Source of the DNA: Hoeflea sp.
GTDB taxonomy: Bacteria > Pseudomonadota > Alphaproteobacteria > Rhizobiales > Rhizobiaceae
Direction of reading: 5' to 3'
Assembly: GCA_019084245.1 (NCBI GenBank)
Contig: JAHRFE010000004.1
Span: 62,001-126,000, forward strand
DNA length: 64,000 bases
Shown: piece after piece, positions 1-8,454 of the stretch
Layout of the letters: the number at the start of each line of letters is the position of its first letter
Position numbering within the stretch: the first letter of the stretch is position 1
Made by a program: the position numbers and the translations under genes
The notes under the pieces: model-generated
Seen by the model: the letters and a program-made list of their open reading frames with translations, nothing else
The model's database searches: none
Told to the model about the DNA's origin: nothing

Positions 1-560
1 GTGGACCACTCGATGCCGGCATCGCGGTTGCCGACGTCGGCTGCGGCTATGGCCATTCGACGCTGCTGATGGCGCAGGCATTCCCGAACTCGCGTTTCCA
101 CGGTTTCGACACCCATGCCGGCTCGCTCGACGAGGCGCGGCGCAATGCGGCGGCCGCGGGGGTTGCCGGTCGCGTCGAGTTCTCGCTCACACGGGCCGAC
201 GATTATCCCGATGGCGGCTACGGACTGATTTGTTTCTTCGACATCCTTCACGATCTGGGCGATCCGGTCGCGGCAGCCCGCCATGCGGAAAAGACCCTTG
301 CACCGGGCGGCACGGTGCTGCTGGTCGAGCCGTTCGCGCAAGACCAAGTCAAGGACAATCTCTCCCCGGTTGCGCAGCTCTATTATTCAGCGTCGACCAC
401 GATCTGTTGCGCGCACGCGGTGTCCGAAGGCGGCGCCATGGTGCTGGGCGCGCAAGCAGGCCAGGCGCGTCTGGCCGACGTGTTCCGCAAGGCCGGCTTC
501 ACCCATTTCCGCCGCGCCGCGGAAACCCCTTTCAACTTCATCTTCGAGGTGCGGCGCTGA
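1..560 (+). CDS. Class I SAM-dependent methyltransferase, 3' part (5' end outside window)
   Basis: The reading frame is open from the first bases of the window, so the start lies upstream. The visible part opens with the SAM-binding motif I (ADVGCGYGHST) and continues with an acidic motif after strand 2 (HGFD), then a post-I region and the motif LAPGGTVLLVEP typical of class I methyltransferases. The C-terminal half resembles proteins with an N-terminal winged-helix domain followed by a methyltransferase domain, but that N-terminus is not in the window. Substrate is unknown. The next gene, a GNAT acetyltransferase, follows after 40 bases and may be cotranscribed. Confidence 0.8.
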   Translation, partial: GPLDAGIAVADVGCGYGHSTLLMAQAFPNSRFHGFDTHAGSLDEARRNAAAAGVAGRVEFSLTRADDYPDGGYGLICFFDILHDLGDPVAAARHAEKTLAPGGTVLLVEPFAQDQVKDNLSPVAQLYYSASTTICCAHAVSEGGAMVLGAQAGQARLADVFRKAGFTHFRRAAETPFNFIFEVRR

Positions 561-600
561 GGCGCCGCATCCCCTCGGCCAGACTGAGAAAGACATACCG

Positions 601-1191
601 ATGACACCCGCCATAACCATGCTTCGCTTCTTCATTCGCCGCGCCCGCCCGGCCGACATCCCGTCGATCCGGGCCATGCAGGAGCGCTCGATGTGGATCC
701 TCGGCGGCCCTTATTACCAGGACGAAGAGATCGCCGGGTTCCTCACCCGCTACGGGACGATGGAGGACGCCGTCGTCGCTGAAGGCCATTTCTTCGTCGC
801 CGAGAACCCGGCCGGCAAGATCCTCGGCAGCGGAGGCTGGGCGCACAGGCAGCCGGCCTATGCAAAAAGGTTGGGCAAGAGCACCCGGACAGAGGCCTTG
901 CCCACCGTTCAAGGACTCTTCGTCGACCCTGCAGCGGCGCGGCGCGGCATTGCATCGTCGATCATGACTCACATCGAACGCGATGCGCGCGATCATTGCG
1001 TGCGGGACATCGCCCTGACGGCAACTCTCTCCGGCGCCGCACTCTTTGAGAGGCTCGGGTATCTGACCGGGGTGCGCGAACAACTGCCGCTGAAGAACAG
1101 CAGCAGCTTCGGCTGCATCCGGATGACGAAGCAGCTCGAGAGGTCCCGGGACCTGATCCCGGAGTCGGTGTACTGGCGGTTTTCAGCCTGA
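601..1191 (+). CDS. GNAT family N-acetyltransferase
   Basis: A 196-residue protein with the GNAT fold: the motif A segment VQGLFVDP followed by the acetyl-CoA pyrophosphate loop ARRGIAS, and the late motif LFERLGY. The ATG at 601 is preferred over upstream in-frame codons because those lie inside the methyltransferase gene and give sequence with no family resemblance. The acceptor substrate (small molecule or protein) cannot be inferred. It sits between a methyltransferase and a DUF1127 gene with no evident pathway link. Confidence 0.75.
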   Translation: MTPAITMLRFFIRRARPADIPSIRAMQERSMWILGGPYYQDEEIAGFLTRYGTMEDAVVAEGHFFVAENPAGKILGSGGWAHRQPAYAKRLGKSTRTEALPTVQGLFVDPAAARRGIASSIMTHIERDARDHCVRDIALTATLSGAALFERLGYLTGVREQLPLKNSSSFGCIRMTKQLERSRDLIPESVYWRFSA

Positions 1192-1360
1192 ACTCGGTCC
1201 GACGGCAACAAGCTTAGACGCGTCGATCGACTGAAACCGGTTCGCCTGCGCCAAGCCCTGACCCGAACCAATCGCTCGGGGTCGGCAGCTTGCGCGCCAT
1301 CAATGCCCCAGCGAACCGAAACGCCAACCGGACCAACGACCTGAACTTCCTGACTTCGCA

Positions 1361-1399
1361 GCGTGAAGGGCGCGCGGAGACAGACCGATCTGCCCTTCG
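1361..1399 (+). repeat. Duplicated 5' leader hairpin, copy 1 (ahead of DUF1127 gene)
   Basis: A 7-bp stem GAAGGGC (1365-1371) pairs with GCCCTTC (1392-1398). The same stem, with a closely similar loop beginning GCGCGGAGAC, recurs at 1676-1709. In both copies the stem ends exactly 31 bases before the start codon, and both are followed by an AAGGAAAA ribosome-binding segment. This suggests a duplicated regulatory leader or small-RNA-like element. Confidence 0.6.
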
Positions 1400-1428
1400 A
1401 TCAACAAGCAACACCAAGGAAAAGACCC

Positions 1429-1611
1429 ATGAGAACGACCATTGCTCGCGCGGCGACCAAAGCCGCAACGACCCTGCTCCGATTGCACCGCACGCGGCGC
1501 AATGCCTGGATGCTGAGCAGGCTCTCCGATGCCGAGCTCAAGGACATCGGCCTGAGACGATCCGACATCCCATTTGTCGCATCCGGTGCGAGAGAACACT
1601 TCGCAGACTGA
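1429..1611 (+). CDS. DUF1127 (YjiS-like) small protein
   Basis: A 60-residue basic protein whose C-terminal half carries the DUF1127 signature: a helix ending in LSRLSDAELKDIGL followed by RRSDI. The ATG at 1429 has an AAGGAAAA ribosome-binding site; a longer frame starting at 1363 would begin inside the leader hairpin and is rejected. DUF1127 proteins of alphaproteobacteria are small, positively charged and in some species bind RNA or affect phosphate and carbon metabolism; the role here is not shown by the sequence. It shares its leader with the following secreted protein, implying common post-transcriptional control. Confidence 0.8.
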   Translation: MRTTIARAATKAATTLLRLHRTRRNAWMLSRLSDAELKDIGLRRSDIPFVASGAREHFAD

Positions 1612-1675
1612 CTATGCAGATCTCTGCGAAAACCCCACCCGGCCCAAGACCCGGTTGGTTCCCTGCTCAGCGCGT

Positions 1676-1709
1676 GAAGGGCGCGCGGAGACGGACAACC
1701 CTGCCCTTC
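1676..1709 (+). repeat. Duplicated 5' leader hairpin, copy 2 (ahead of CMD-like gene)
   Basis: The stem GAAGGGC (1676-1682) with GCCCTTC (1703-1709) repeats the element at 1365-1398, including the GCGCGGAGAC loop start and the 31-base spacing to the next ATG (1740). The flanking AAGGAAAA ribosome-binding segment is also shared, so the duplication covers the whole leader. Confidence 0.6.
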
Positions 1710-1739
1710 GTTCAAGTGAAAGACACAAGGAAAACGACA

Positions 1740-2183
1740 ATGAAAAAGACGTTTGCAATCGCGACGCTTGCCGCCGCAACCCTGATGGGCGCCGTCTCCT
1801 TCGCCTCAGCGCAGGACCTGCCCTCGGTCGAGGACACCTACAAGGACATCGAAGCGACGTTCGGCGTCGTGCCGGGCCACTTCAAGTCCTATCCGCCAAC
1901 CGGCGTCGCAGGCGCATGGGCCATGACCAAGGGGTTGGTGGTCGACCCCGCCAACAAGCTGGAGCCGAAGGTGAAGTCGCTCATCGGTCTCGCAGTCGCG
2001 GCTCAAATCCCGTGTCAGTACTGCATCTGGCTCGAGACCAAGTTCGCCAAGGTCGCCGGCGCCACCGACGAAGAGGTCGCCGAGGCAGTCGCCCAGGCCG
2101 CCTATGTCCGGCACTGGAGCACATACCTCAACGGCATGCAGGTCGATTTTGAGACCTTCAAGACCGAGTTCGGCGGCGACTGA
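1740..2183 (+). CDS. Exported carboxymuconolactone decarboxylase / AhpD-like protein
   Basis: A 147-residue protein with a clear Sec signal peptide (MKK, hydrophobic core, cleavage after FASA-Q near residue 25). The mature part has the CMD/AhpD helical fold with the redox pair C92-x-x-C95 (PCQYC), the usual AhpD-type active site, and AAYVRHWSTYLNG after it. AhpD-family members reduce peroxides or act as disulfide relays. An exported version would work in the periplasm, which is less usual for this mostly cytoplasmic family. The start at 1740 is set by the AAGGAAAA site and the signal peptide. Confidence 0.75.
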   Translation: MKKTFAIATLAAATLMGAVSFASAQDLPSVEDTYKDIEATFGVVPGHFKSYPPTGVAGAWAMTKGLVVDPANKLEPKVKSLIGLAVAAQIPCQYCIWLETKFAKVAGATDEEVAEAVAQAAYVRHWSTYLNGMQVDFETFKTEFGGD

Positions 2184-2250
2184 CCGGCATCGGCGTCCGG
2201 CCCAGGCCGGGCGCCGCGCCCCCTCAATCCCCTTATCTGGAGTGCCAGAA

Positions 2251-3657
2251 ATGTCCATCGCCCACCTTGATGCCGCCCGCCAGACCGGGTCTGCCGTCGA
2301 ACCCTGCCTGGGTCTGCAGATTCGGGAAGGGCGATCCCTCCTCAGGCTTGCCGCTCCCATCATGCTCATCGCACTCGTCAATATGGGGATGAGCGTCACC
2401 GATGCCGCCATGGTTTCAGTCATGTTCGGCGCCGAGGCCCTGGCGGCCGTCGCGGTCGGCAGCGACTTCTACTCGATCGTGTTCTATCTCGGTGCGGGCA
2501 TACTCGGCGGGCTTGCCCCCTTCTACACGGCGGCGACCGTGCGATCGGATGCCGCCGAGACAGCCCGGCTACTGCGGATTGGCTGGCTGATGGTGGCGCT
2601 GATTGCCGCGCTGGCCGTTCCGCTGGTCTGGTTCTCGCCCGACTGGCTGCCGCTGCTTGGCCTCGACGCGACGCTCCTTCACCAAGGCCAGGGATACACC
2701 CGCGCAATGGCGCTGACGCTTGTGCCGATGCTCGGCGTCATGCTCTACCGCACCGTGCTCACGGCGGCCGAAAAGCCCAAGGTGTTCCTGAAAGTCACCG
2801 TCGTGATGCTGCCGCTGAATGCGCTCGGCAACTATGTTTTCATGAACGGCTTCGGCCCCGTCCCGGCATTCGGTCCCACCGGCACCGGCATCTCCACGCT
2901 GCTCGTCGCCTCGGTGAGCCTGGCGATCCTCATCGTCATCGCCCGCCGTGCCTCCATAAGAGCGATCGCCACGCCGGTCGATATGTCTGTCGCCTGGGCT
3001 TCCGTCGATTGGCGTGGCCTGGCCACGGTGATCCGTGTCGGCCTGCCCATCGGAATCACCACCGTCGCGGAAGTCGGTGTCTTCCTCGCCGCGACGATCT
3101 ATGCCGCAACACAGAGTGCCGCGGATGTCGCGGCCCACACACTCACCCTGCGCACCGCCGGAGTCGCCTATGCCATCCCGGCAGCACTGCTCCAGGCCTC
3201 GATGGTCCGGATGGCCCGTGCGCACAGCCAGGGCGATTCCCGCGCCGAGCGGGCCGTGTTCACGAGCAGCCTCGCAATCTCGCTCGCATTCGGCTCCCTC
3301 ATCGTTCTGCTGCTCGCAGGCGGCGCTGGACCGCTTTCCGGCGCCTTCTTCGACGACAGCCCGGCGGGTGTCGCTGCGGCCGGCCTTGCAGTGGGACTTC
3401 TGATCCTGCTCGGCGTCATGGAGTTCATCTTCACGCCAGGTGCTGCAGCGGCCGGGCTGCTTCGCGGACGCAAGGATACCCGCGTTCCGATGATCTATGC
3501 GCTGGTCGGGCATTGGGCTGTGGGCGCGCCGCTCGGCGTCTATCTCTGCGAGTGGCATGATCTGGGCGTCACAGGCATCTGGATCGGACTATCCGCCGGA
3601 ACGCTCCTCACCACGGTGCTGACGATCAGCCGCCTGTTCAGCCTGCGCCCCCGATAG
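2251..3657 (+). CDS. MATE family multidrug efflux transporter
   Basis: A 468-residue integral membrane protein with about 12 predicted transmembrane segments in two homologous halves, as in MATE (DinF/NorM) exporters that extrude cationic drugs or metabolites using Na+ or H+ gradients. The N-terminal half opens with RLAAPIMLIALVNMG and the second half with GLPIGITTVAEVG, the corresponding repeat positions. Start ATG at 2251 has TGGAG upstream. It lies 67 bases after the CMD-like gene and ends before a strong stem-loop at 3683-3709. Substrate unknown. Confidence 0.85.
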   Translation: MSIAHLDAARQTGSAVEPCLGLQIREGRSLLRLAAPIMLIALVNMGMSVTDAAMVSVMFGAEALAAVAVGSDFYSIVFYLGAGILGGLAPFYTAATVRSDAAETARLLRIGWLMVALIAALAVPLVWFSPDWLPLLGLDATLLHQGQGYTRAMALTLVPMLGVMLYRTVLTAAEKPKVFLKVTVVMLPLNALGNYVFMNGFGPVPAFGPTGTGISTLLVASVSLAILIVIARRASIRAIATPVDMSVAWASVDWRGLATVIRVGLPIGITTVAEVGVFLAATIYAATQSAADVAAHTLTLRTAGVAYAIPAALLQASMVRMARAHSQGDSRAERAVFTSSLAISLAFGSLIVLLLAGGAGPLSGAFFDDSPAGVAAAGLAVGLLILLGVMEFIFTPGAAAAGLLRGRKDTRVPMIYALVGHWAVGAPLGVYLCEWHDLGVTGIWIGLSAGTLLTTVLTISRLFSLRPR

Positions 3658-3682
3658 CAGGAGCCACGCTTATGGCGACAAT

Positions 3683-3709
3683 GGCGGTTGCGGCCAGTCC
3701 GCAACCGCC
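3683..3709 (+). terminator. Strong stem-loop downstream of MATE gene
   Basis: A perfect 11-bp stem GGCGGTTGCGG / CCGCAACCGCC with a 5-base loop lies 26 bases after the MATE stop codon. There is no uridine tract, so it may be a weak terminator or an mRNA-stabilising 3' structure. Confidence 0.5.
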
Positions 3710-3818
3710 CGCTATCTTCGGAGTGCCTCGACGGGACCCTTGACGAAGGCCTGCCACAGCTTTTGCTGAAACGCGCCCCAAAGCAGCCTTTCGCAAGCCG
3801 ATTTGTGCGGCGCGCAGT

Positions 3819-4811
3819 CTAGAGAATCGACTGTCGGGACTGCATTACCTGTTTTGCCTCGCGGTAGATTTCATCGACGATGTCAGCCGCCGACATGATG
3901 CTTCGCACGAGAGACACGCCCTGGCCGGCCCAAAGTGACATGGCTTCGACATCTCCCCTGGTGCCTGGACGTGGCGTATAGCTTTGGTACCTTAATACTG
4001 CATCACCACCGGGCCGATATCCGATAACCTCGTCTTCGCCGGGACGGTTGGACGGGGCTGGCGAGCCTGCCTCACGCCATATCCGTGAGGTCGAATTGGA
4101 CAAGGTGCGATGCGGCGCGTCTGGCCAATCAACATCATAAAGATCGTGACTCCATACCGTCTGCGTCTCGGTGGCGTTCAGAATGCGTTCGCGATAATCA
4201 TCGTGAATGGTTGCTTCCTTGCTCGCCAAAAAACGGGTGCCGATCCAGACGCCTGACGCACCGAGCATCATGGCAGCGGCCATTCCGCGCCCATCGGCAA
4301 TGCCACCTGCCGCAACGACAGGAATGCGAACGGCATCGACGATGGCGGGGATGAGCGCCATGGTAGATACCTGACCCCAGACATGGCCTCCAGCTTCCCA
4401 GCCCTGTGCTATGATGACATCCGCACCCGCGTCTTCGGCGATGCGCGCTTCTTCTGCGCTGCCCACGGTGACCAAAACGACCAGGCCGCCTTGCTTGGCT
4501 GTTGCGATGGCGGATGGCTTCATTCCCCAGAACAGCGACACCGCATGAACCTTCTTGTCGATGCACGCTTGCAACTGGTCCTCGTAAGGAAAGGACAGAT
4601 TCAGGTTCACGGCAAAACTCCGGTCCGTCAGCGCTCTAACCTGATCGATGCCGGCAATGACTTGATCTGCCGACTGGCCCCACAAGGGAATAACGCCATA
4701 ACCGCCTGCGCCACAAACGGCAGCGACCAGATCGGGACCAGCCGCACCCCCCATAGGCGCGGAGAGAATGGGTTTTTGAATTTTGAGGAGTTTGCAAAAA
4801 TCAGACTGCAT
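3819..4811 (-). CDS. Nitronate monooxygenase / 2-nitropropane dioxygenase-like FMN enzyme
   Basis: A 330-residue TIM-barrel flavoprotein. The N-terminal KPILSAPMGG segment, the catalytic-His motif AQGWEAGGHVWG, and the phosphate-binding pair VVAAGGIADG / GASGVWIGTRF are characteristic of the nitronate monooxygenase family, which oxidises alkyl nitronates using FMN. Many members act on other substrates, for example as enoyl reductase-like enzymes. It is on the same strand as the catabolic operon upstream but separated by 187 bases from the hydratase-like gene, so it is at most the last, loosely attached member. No operator-like site was found directly upstream. Confidence 0.75.
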   Translation of the reverse strand: MQSDFCKLLKIQKPILSAPMGGAAGPDLVAAVCGAGGYGVIPLWGQSADQVIAGIDQVRALTDRSFAVNLNLSFPYEDQLQACIDKKVHAVSLFWGMKPSAIATAKQGGLVVLVTVGSAEEARIAEDAGADVIIAQGWEAGGHVWGQVSTMALIPAIVDAVRIPVVAAGGIADGRGMAAAMMLGASGVWIGTRFLASKEATIHDDYRERILNATETQTVWSHDLYDVDWPDAPHRTLSNSTSRIWREAGSPAPSNRPGEDEVIGYRPGGDAVLRYQSYTPRPGTRGDVEAMSLWAGQGVSLVRSIMSAADIVDEIYREAKQVMQSRQSIL

Positions 4812-4998
4812 TTTCCGGCCCCACCCAAATGTCGATCATTGGATTTGGCCTCACATTTGAACGCACGTCAACTTTAGCTCCGCGGCATGAATCTGCCAGT
4901 GGTTGCACCACAGCAATCTGCCAGACGGGCCCGGAGCAGCCTATGTGAAGGTCGGATCTCAGCCGAAGGTGCCGGTTCCAAAAACCTGGCCGGTCTTC

Positions 4999-5832
4999 TT
5001 AGCAGGCGAATTCGACCCGTGCCTCCATGGCAAGTCCGCCTGTTCCCGAATGGGCCCAGAGGATGGCTCCGTCGTCTTCCATGCGACCCGAAATCTCGAA
5101 CGGGCTGGTGTCATAAAGCGGGCTGACAGCCTTGAAGCAGAAGCTGCGCAGAGGGTGCCAGCTGGCGTTGCGGCCAAGCAGGTCGACCAGCAATGTGGCG
5201 ATCAGCGGCCCGTGGACAACCAGGCCGCCGTGTCCTTCGGTCTCAACTGAATGGTTTCGGTCATAATGGATGCGGTGACTGTTGAAAGTCAGTGCCGAAT
5301 AGCGAAACAGCATCACCGGATCGGGCCTGACGGTCTCGCTGAACTGGGCGCCTTGCGGGGCCTCCATCCATTCCGGCTTGCCTGCGGCTGGACCCCGCGC
5401 CGCCTCGCGATAAACAAGATCCTGCTCTTCGCGGATGCACAGAACGCCATCGGCATTAATCTCGTGGGAAACCGTCACGAAGCACAATTTTCCGCTGCGG
5501 CCTTCCTTTGGCGTGATCGCCTTGACGGAGGAGACTTTCCTGAGCGCGGCTCCCGCATGGAGCGGAGCAAGGAATTCAACCCGGCTTCCGGCCCACATCC
5601 GGCGCGGCAGGCCTGTATCCGGGATGAAGTCTCCCACCTTGGGATGGCCATCGGGTCCGACATCGGCGAGGGCCACGGCCTGGTGGAACTGGCACCAGTG
5701 GCTGAGGAAGGGAAGTTCGGATCCGTCCTCAAGCGGCCTTGGAACAGGCAGGATCGATTGCAGCAACCGCGCCCGCTGAAGGTCGGCGCGGTCTTCCAGT
5801 ACCTGCACCGCGTTGTGCCCGGTCGATGTCAT
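4999..5832 (-). CDS. MaoC/HTD2-type hydratase (mesaconyl-C4-CoA hydratase-like)
   Basis: A 277-residue protein with an N-terminal FAS1-like dehydratase (hot-dog) half and a C-terminal half carrying LFRYSALTFNSHRIHYDR, the catalytic-loop signature of the HTD2/mesaconyl-CoA hydratase group, followed by VVHGPLIATLL. Such enzymes hydrate or dehydrate enoyl-CoA thioesters, e.g. mesaconyl-C4-CoA to citramalyl-CoA. It follows the MmgE/PrpD gene by 3 bases, so it belongs to the long minus-strand operon beginning near 17.2 kb. The nearby CoA-transferase and acyl-CoA dehydrogenase fit a CoA-thioester branch of that pathway; the real acyl substrate is not known. Confidence 0.75.
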   Translation of the reverse strand: MTSTGHNAVQVLEDRADLQRARLLQSILPVPRPLEDGSELPFLSHWCQFHQAVALADVGPDGHPKVGDFIPDTGLPRRMWAGSRVEFLAPLHAGAALRKVSSVKAITPKEGRSGKLCFVTVSHEINADGVLCIREEQDLVYREAARGPAAGKPEWMEAPQGAQFSETVRPDPVMLFRYSALTFNSHRIHYDRNHSVETEGHGGLVVHGPLIATLLVDLLGRNASWHPLRSFCFKAVSPLYDTSPFEISGRMEDDGAILWAHSGTGGLAMEARVEFAC

Positions 5833-5835
5833 CGC

Positions 5836-7290
5836 CTATCCCCACTCCAGGAGATCATAAAGACGGCCGATATCGGGCGCGTCCTCAAGGCTCCAGACCA
5901 TGTCGAAGACCTGTCTCAAGCGCTCGACAGGCAGCAGGCCTGCGGCGCAGTCGGTAAATTTTGCCTCAAGTTCGTCATCCGACAAGGGATTGTGCGGGCT
6001 GCCGCGATAGGCTTCATCGGCCCATCGTTCAAAGGAGCGGCCGTCATGGGTGACAACTTCGATCTTCGAGCGGATCCGGTCCCAACCCATGTCCTCGATC
6101 GATTGATCGAAGATCGTTTCCACCCTGCCCTGCATGTCCTGGCAGGCGTCCGACAGCACGAACTCATCGGTGAATTCGGCCTTGCCCGCGCGCCCTTCCA
6201 GAATAATGGCCGCGAGAAGGAACGCGAATGAGAACTTGCCTTCCAGTTCGGTGCGGGCGATGCGGAAGCGGATCGGCCCCAGCACATTGCTGCCGGCCTT
6301 TAGCGTCACGGATTTGATGTCGGCGGCGTTCAGGCCATTCTCGCGCATCAGAAACAGCATCGCGTCCATGCTCGGATGGGTCAGCACGCCGGATGGATAG
6401 GGCTTGATGCTGACGCCGGGGCTTTCCATGCTGTGCGGCGCGCCGAAGCGGTCGCGCACCAGCCCGGGGTCGCCGCCGGGTCCGGCAATGGCGAGGTAGC
6501 CCCAGCGGCCGTCGAGCGCCTCCGGATTGGCCGACATGCCGAACCGCGCCAGCAGGGCTGCGGTGACGCCATTCTCGGCGGCGCGGCCGACATGCATCGG
6601 CTTGGTCATGGTACCGAAGCCGGCGCGGATGCCCGAGGCCATGGAGGCCGCAAGGCCGAGCGCGCGGGCCGTTGCCTCTTCATCCAGACCCAGCATGTGG
6701 GCCGCAGCGGCCGCTGCCGCAAAGGTGCCGATGGTGCCGGAGGTGTGGAAGCCGCGCATGTAATGATCGGGATTGATCGCCTCGGCAATCTTGCAGCCAA
6801 CTTCAAAGCCAGCGGTGAAACTGGCGATGAACCTCTTTCCGTCCACCGGCGCGCCCTGTTCCTGGGAGACGAGATCGGACAGTGTGAGTGCCGCCACCAG
6901 CGGCGGCATGGTCGGATGCATCAAGAGCCCGTAGGGCCGTCCCGGGCCTTCGGCGAGCTGCGTGTCATCCCAATCCATGGCATGTCCCGCCGTGCCGCCC
7001 CACAGGGCTGCGAGATGGGCGGGGACCCGTGCGGCCGACTTGCCGAGCAGACGCGCCTGCGGCGCGCCCCCCAGGCTTGCGATATAGTCGCCGACCGGCT
7101 TCATGCCAGGCTGCTCGCTGCCCGCAAGCGCTACCGCCAGGCCGTCCAGAATGCAGCGGCGGGCAAGACGCAGCGTCTCCGCGCTCATATCCTCATAGCG
7201 GTGATTGGCGACAAAGCGGCTTGCTGCAACGGTCAACCCGGTGAGCGAGGCCCATGGATCACTTGCAGGCACGGTTGTGTCATTGCTCAT
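5836..7290 (-). CDS. MmgE/PrpD family protein (copy A)
   Basis: A 484-residue MmgE/PrpD enzyme, the family of 2-methylcitrate dehydratase, cis-aconitate decarboxylase and iminodisuccinate epimerase. Visible active-site segments are AMDWDDTQLA, GFHTSGTIGTF, GTMTKPMH (Lys and His) and KPYPSGVLTHP. The start at 7290 (MSNDTTVP) is chosen because it lies one base past the stop of the preceding CoA-transferase gene; the longer open frame reaches back into that gene. It shares several distinctive motifs (DDTQLA, GLLxHPT, IAEAINP-HY) with copy C at 24559, so the two seem closest relatives. Reaction not deducible. Confidence 0.85.
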   Translation of the reverse strand: MSNDTTVPASDPWASLTGLTVAASRFVANHRYEDMSAETLRLARRCILDGLAVALAGSEQPGMKPVGDYIASLGGAPQARLLGKSAARVPAHLAALWGGTAGHAMDWDDTQLAEGPGRPYGLLMHPTMPPLVAALTLSDLVSQEQGAPVDGKRFIASFTAGFEVGCKIAEAINPDHYMRGFHTSGTIGTFAAAAAAAHMLGLDEEATARALGLAASMASGIRAGFGTMTKPMHVGRAAENGVTAALLARFGMSANPEALDGRWGYLAIAGPGGDPGLVRDRFGAPHSMESPGVSIKPYPSGVLTHPSMDAMLFLMRENGLNAADIKSVTLKAGSNVLGPIRFRIARTELEGKFSFAFLLAAIILEGRAGKAEFTDEFVLSDACQDMQGRVETIFDQSIEDMGWDRIRSKIEVVTHDGRSFERWADEAYRGSPHNPLSDDELEAKFTDCAAGLLPVERLRQVFDMVWSLEDAPDIGRLYDLLEWG

Positions 7291-7291
7291 C

Positions 7292-8446
7292 TCAGTCAGC
7301 CTTCTTTGGATCTTGCATGTCGTTCGCGAATTCGCGGCGAATGGCGTCGCCGTCGCCATCGAGCTCCGGAACGCGGCCGTAGGATTGCGTTTCTCCACGC
7401 CGGATCGCGGGTGGTGCAGGCATGGCGACACTGCCCTCTCCGGCCTCAACCGCGATCTGCCGCAGATGTGGATGGGCCAGAACATCCTTGACCGTGTTGG
7501 CGAGGCCATTGGCGATGCGGGCTCTGTCGAGACTTGCCAGGATTTCTGCGGCCGTTGATCGGGCAAGCACCTCAAGAATGATCGCGTCGAGCTCGCCGCG
7601 ATTGGCCGTGCGCGCCGATGGGCTTGAAAACCGGACGTCGGTTGCGACGTCCGGTCGGCCCAGCACTCCGGTGCAAAAGCTCAGCCATTCGCGTTCGTTC
7701 TGGATGGAAAAAAGAACATCCCGGTCATCGCCGCAGCGATAGGCGCCGTAGGGCGCGATGGAGGCGTGATGCAGCCCCAGACGGGGCGGGTTCTCGCCGC
7801 TGCCGCGTGTCTGCAGCAGCGGTACGGTCATCCAGTCGGCCATGGCGTCAAACATCGAGACATCCAGAATGGCGCCCTCCCCGGTCACGCCACGCACCGC
7901 CAGCGCCTCCAGGATCGCGGCATAGGCATACATGCCGGTGGCGATGTCGCAGACCGAGACGCCAACCCGCGCCGGCGCCTCGGCGGTGCCGGTGATCGAC
8001 GCAAGCCCGGCCTCCGCCTGCACCAGCAGGTCATAGGCCTTCTTGTCCTTGTAGGGACCGGTTTCGCCAAAGCCGCTGATGTTGCACTGGATCAGGCGGG
8101 GATGGTCCGCCTTGAGCTTTTCCGCGTCCAGTCCCAGGCGCGCCATGGCGCCGCGGGCGAGATTCTGGATCAGCACATCGGCGCGCGCCAGCATCGACTT
8201 CAAAACCGCCCTGTCGGCGGGCTGCTTGAGATCAAGCGCCACCGATTGCTTGCCCCGGTTGAGCCAGACGAAATAGGAGGAATGGCCATCGGCCAGCCGG
8301 TCGTAATTGCGGGCGAAATCACCTTCGGGGCGCTCGACCTTGATCACGCGAGCGCCGGCATCGGCGAGCTTGCAGCTGCAAAAGGGAGCGGCGACAGCCT
8401 GTTCGATGCTGATGACGAGGAGGTTCTTGAAGGGTTGGGCGGCCAT
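7292..8446 (-). CDS. CaiB/BaiF (class III) CoA-transferase
   Basis: A 384-residue family III CoA-transferase, which moves CoA between organic acids through an aspartyl-CoA intermediate. The N-terminus ARVIKVERPEGD, the NRGKQSVALDL segment and SGFGETGPYKDKKAYDLLVQAEAG are classical, and the likely catalytic Asp is in VCDIATG. The ATG at 8446 has a GAGG site; a TTG at 8458 overlapping the preceding stop is possible but less likely. It lies between the acyl-CoA dehydrogenase and PrpD copy A with almost no spacing, so it probably activates an acid produced in this operon. Confidence 0.85.
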   Translation of the reverse strand: MAAQPFKNLLVISIEQAVAAPFCSCKLADAGARVIKVERPEGDFARNYDRLADGHSSYFVWLNRGKQSVALDLKQPADRAVLKSMLARADVLIQNLARGAMARLGLDAEKLKADHPRLIQCNISGFGETGPYKDKKAYDLLVQAEAGLASITGTAEAPARVGVSVCDIATGMYAYAAILEALAVRGVTGEGAILDVSMFDAMADWMTVPLLQTRGSGENPPRLGLHHASIAPYGAYRCGDDRDVLFSIQNEREWLSFCTGVLGRPDVATDVRFSSPSARTANRGELDAIILEVLARSTAAEILASLDRARIANGLANTVKDVLAHPHLRQIAVEAGEGSVAMPAPPAIRRGETQSYGRVPELDGDGDAIRREFANDMQDPKKAD

Positions 8447-8454
8447 CTTCAACC

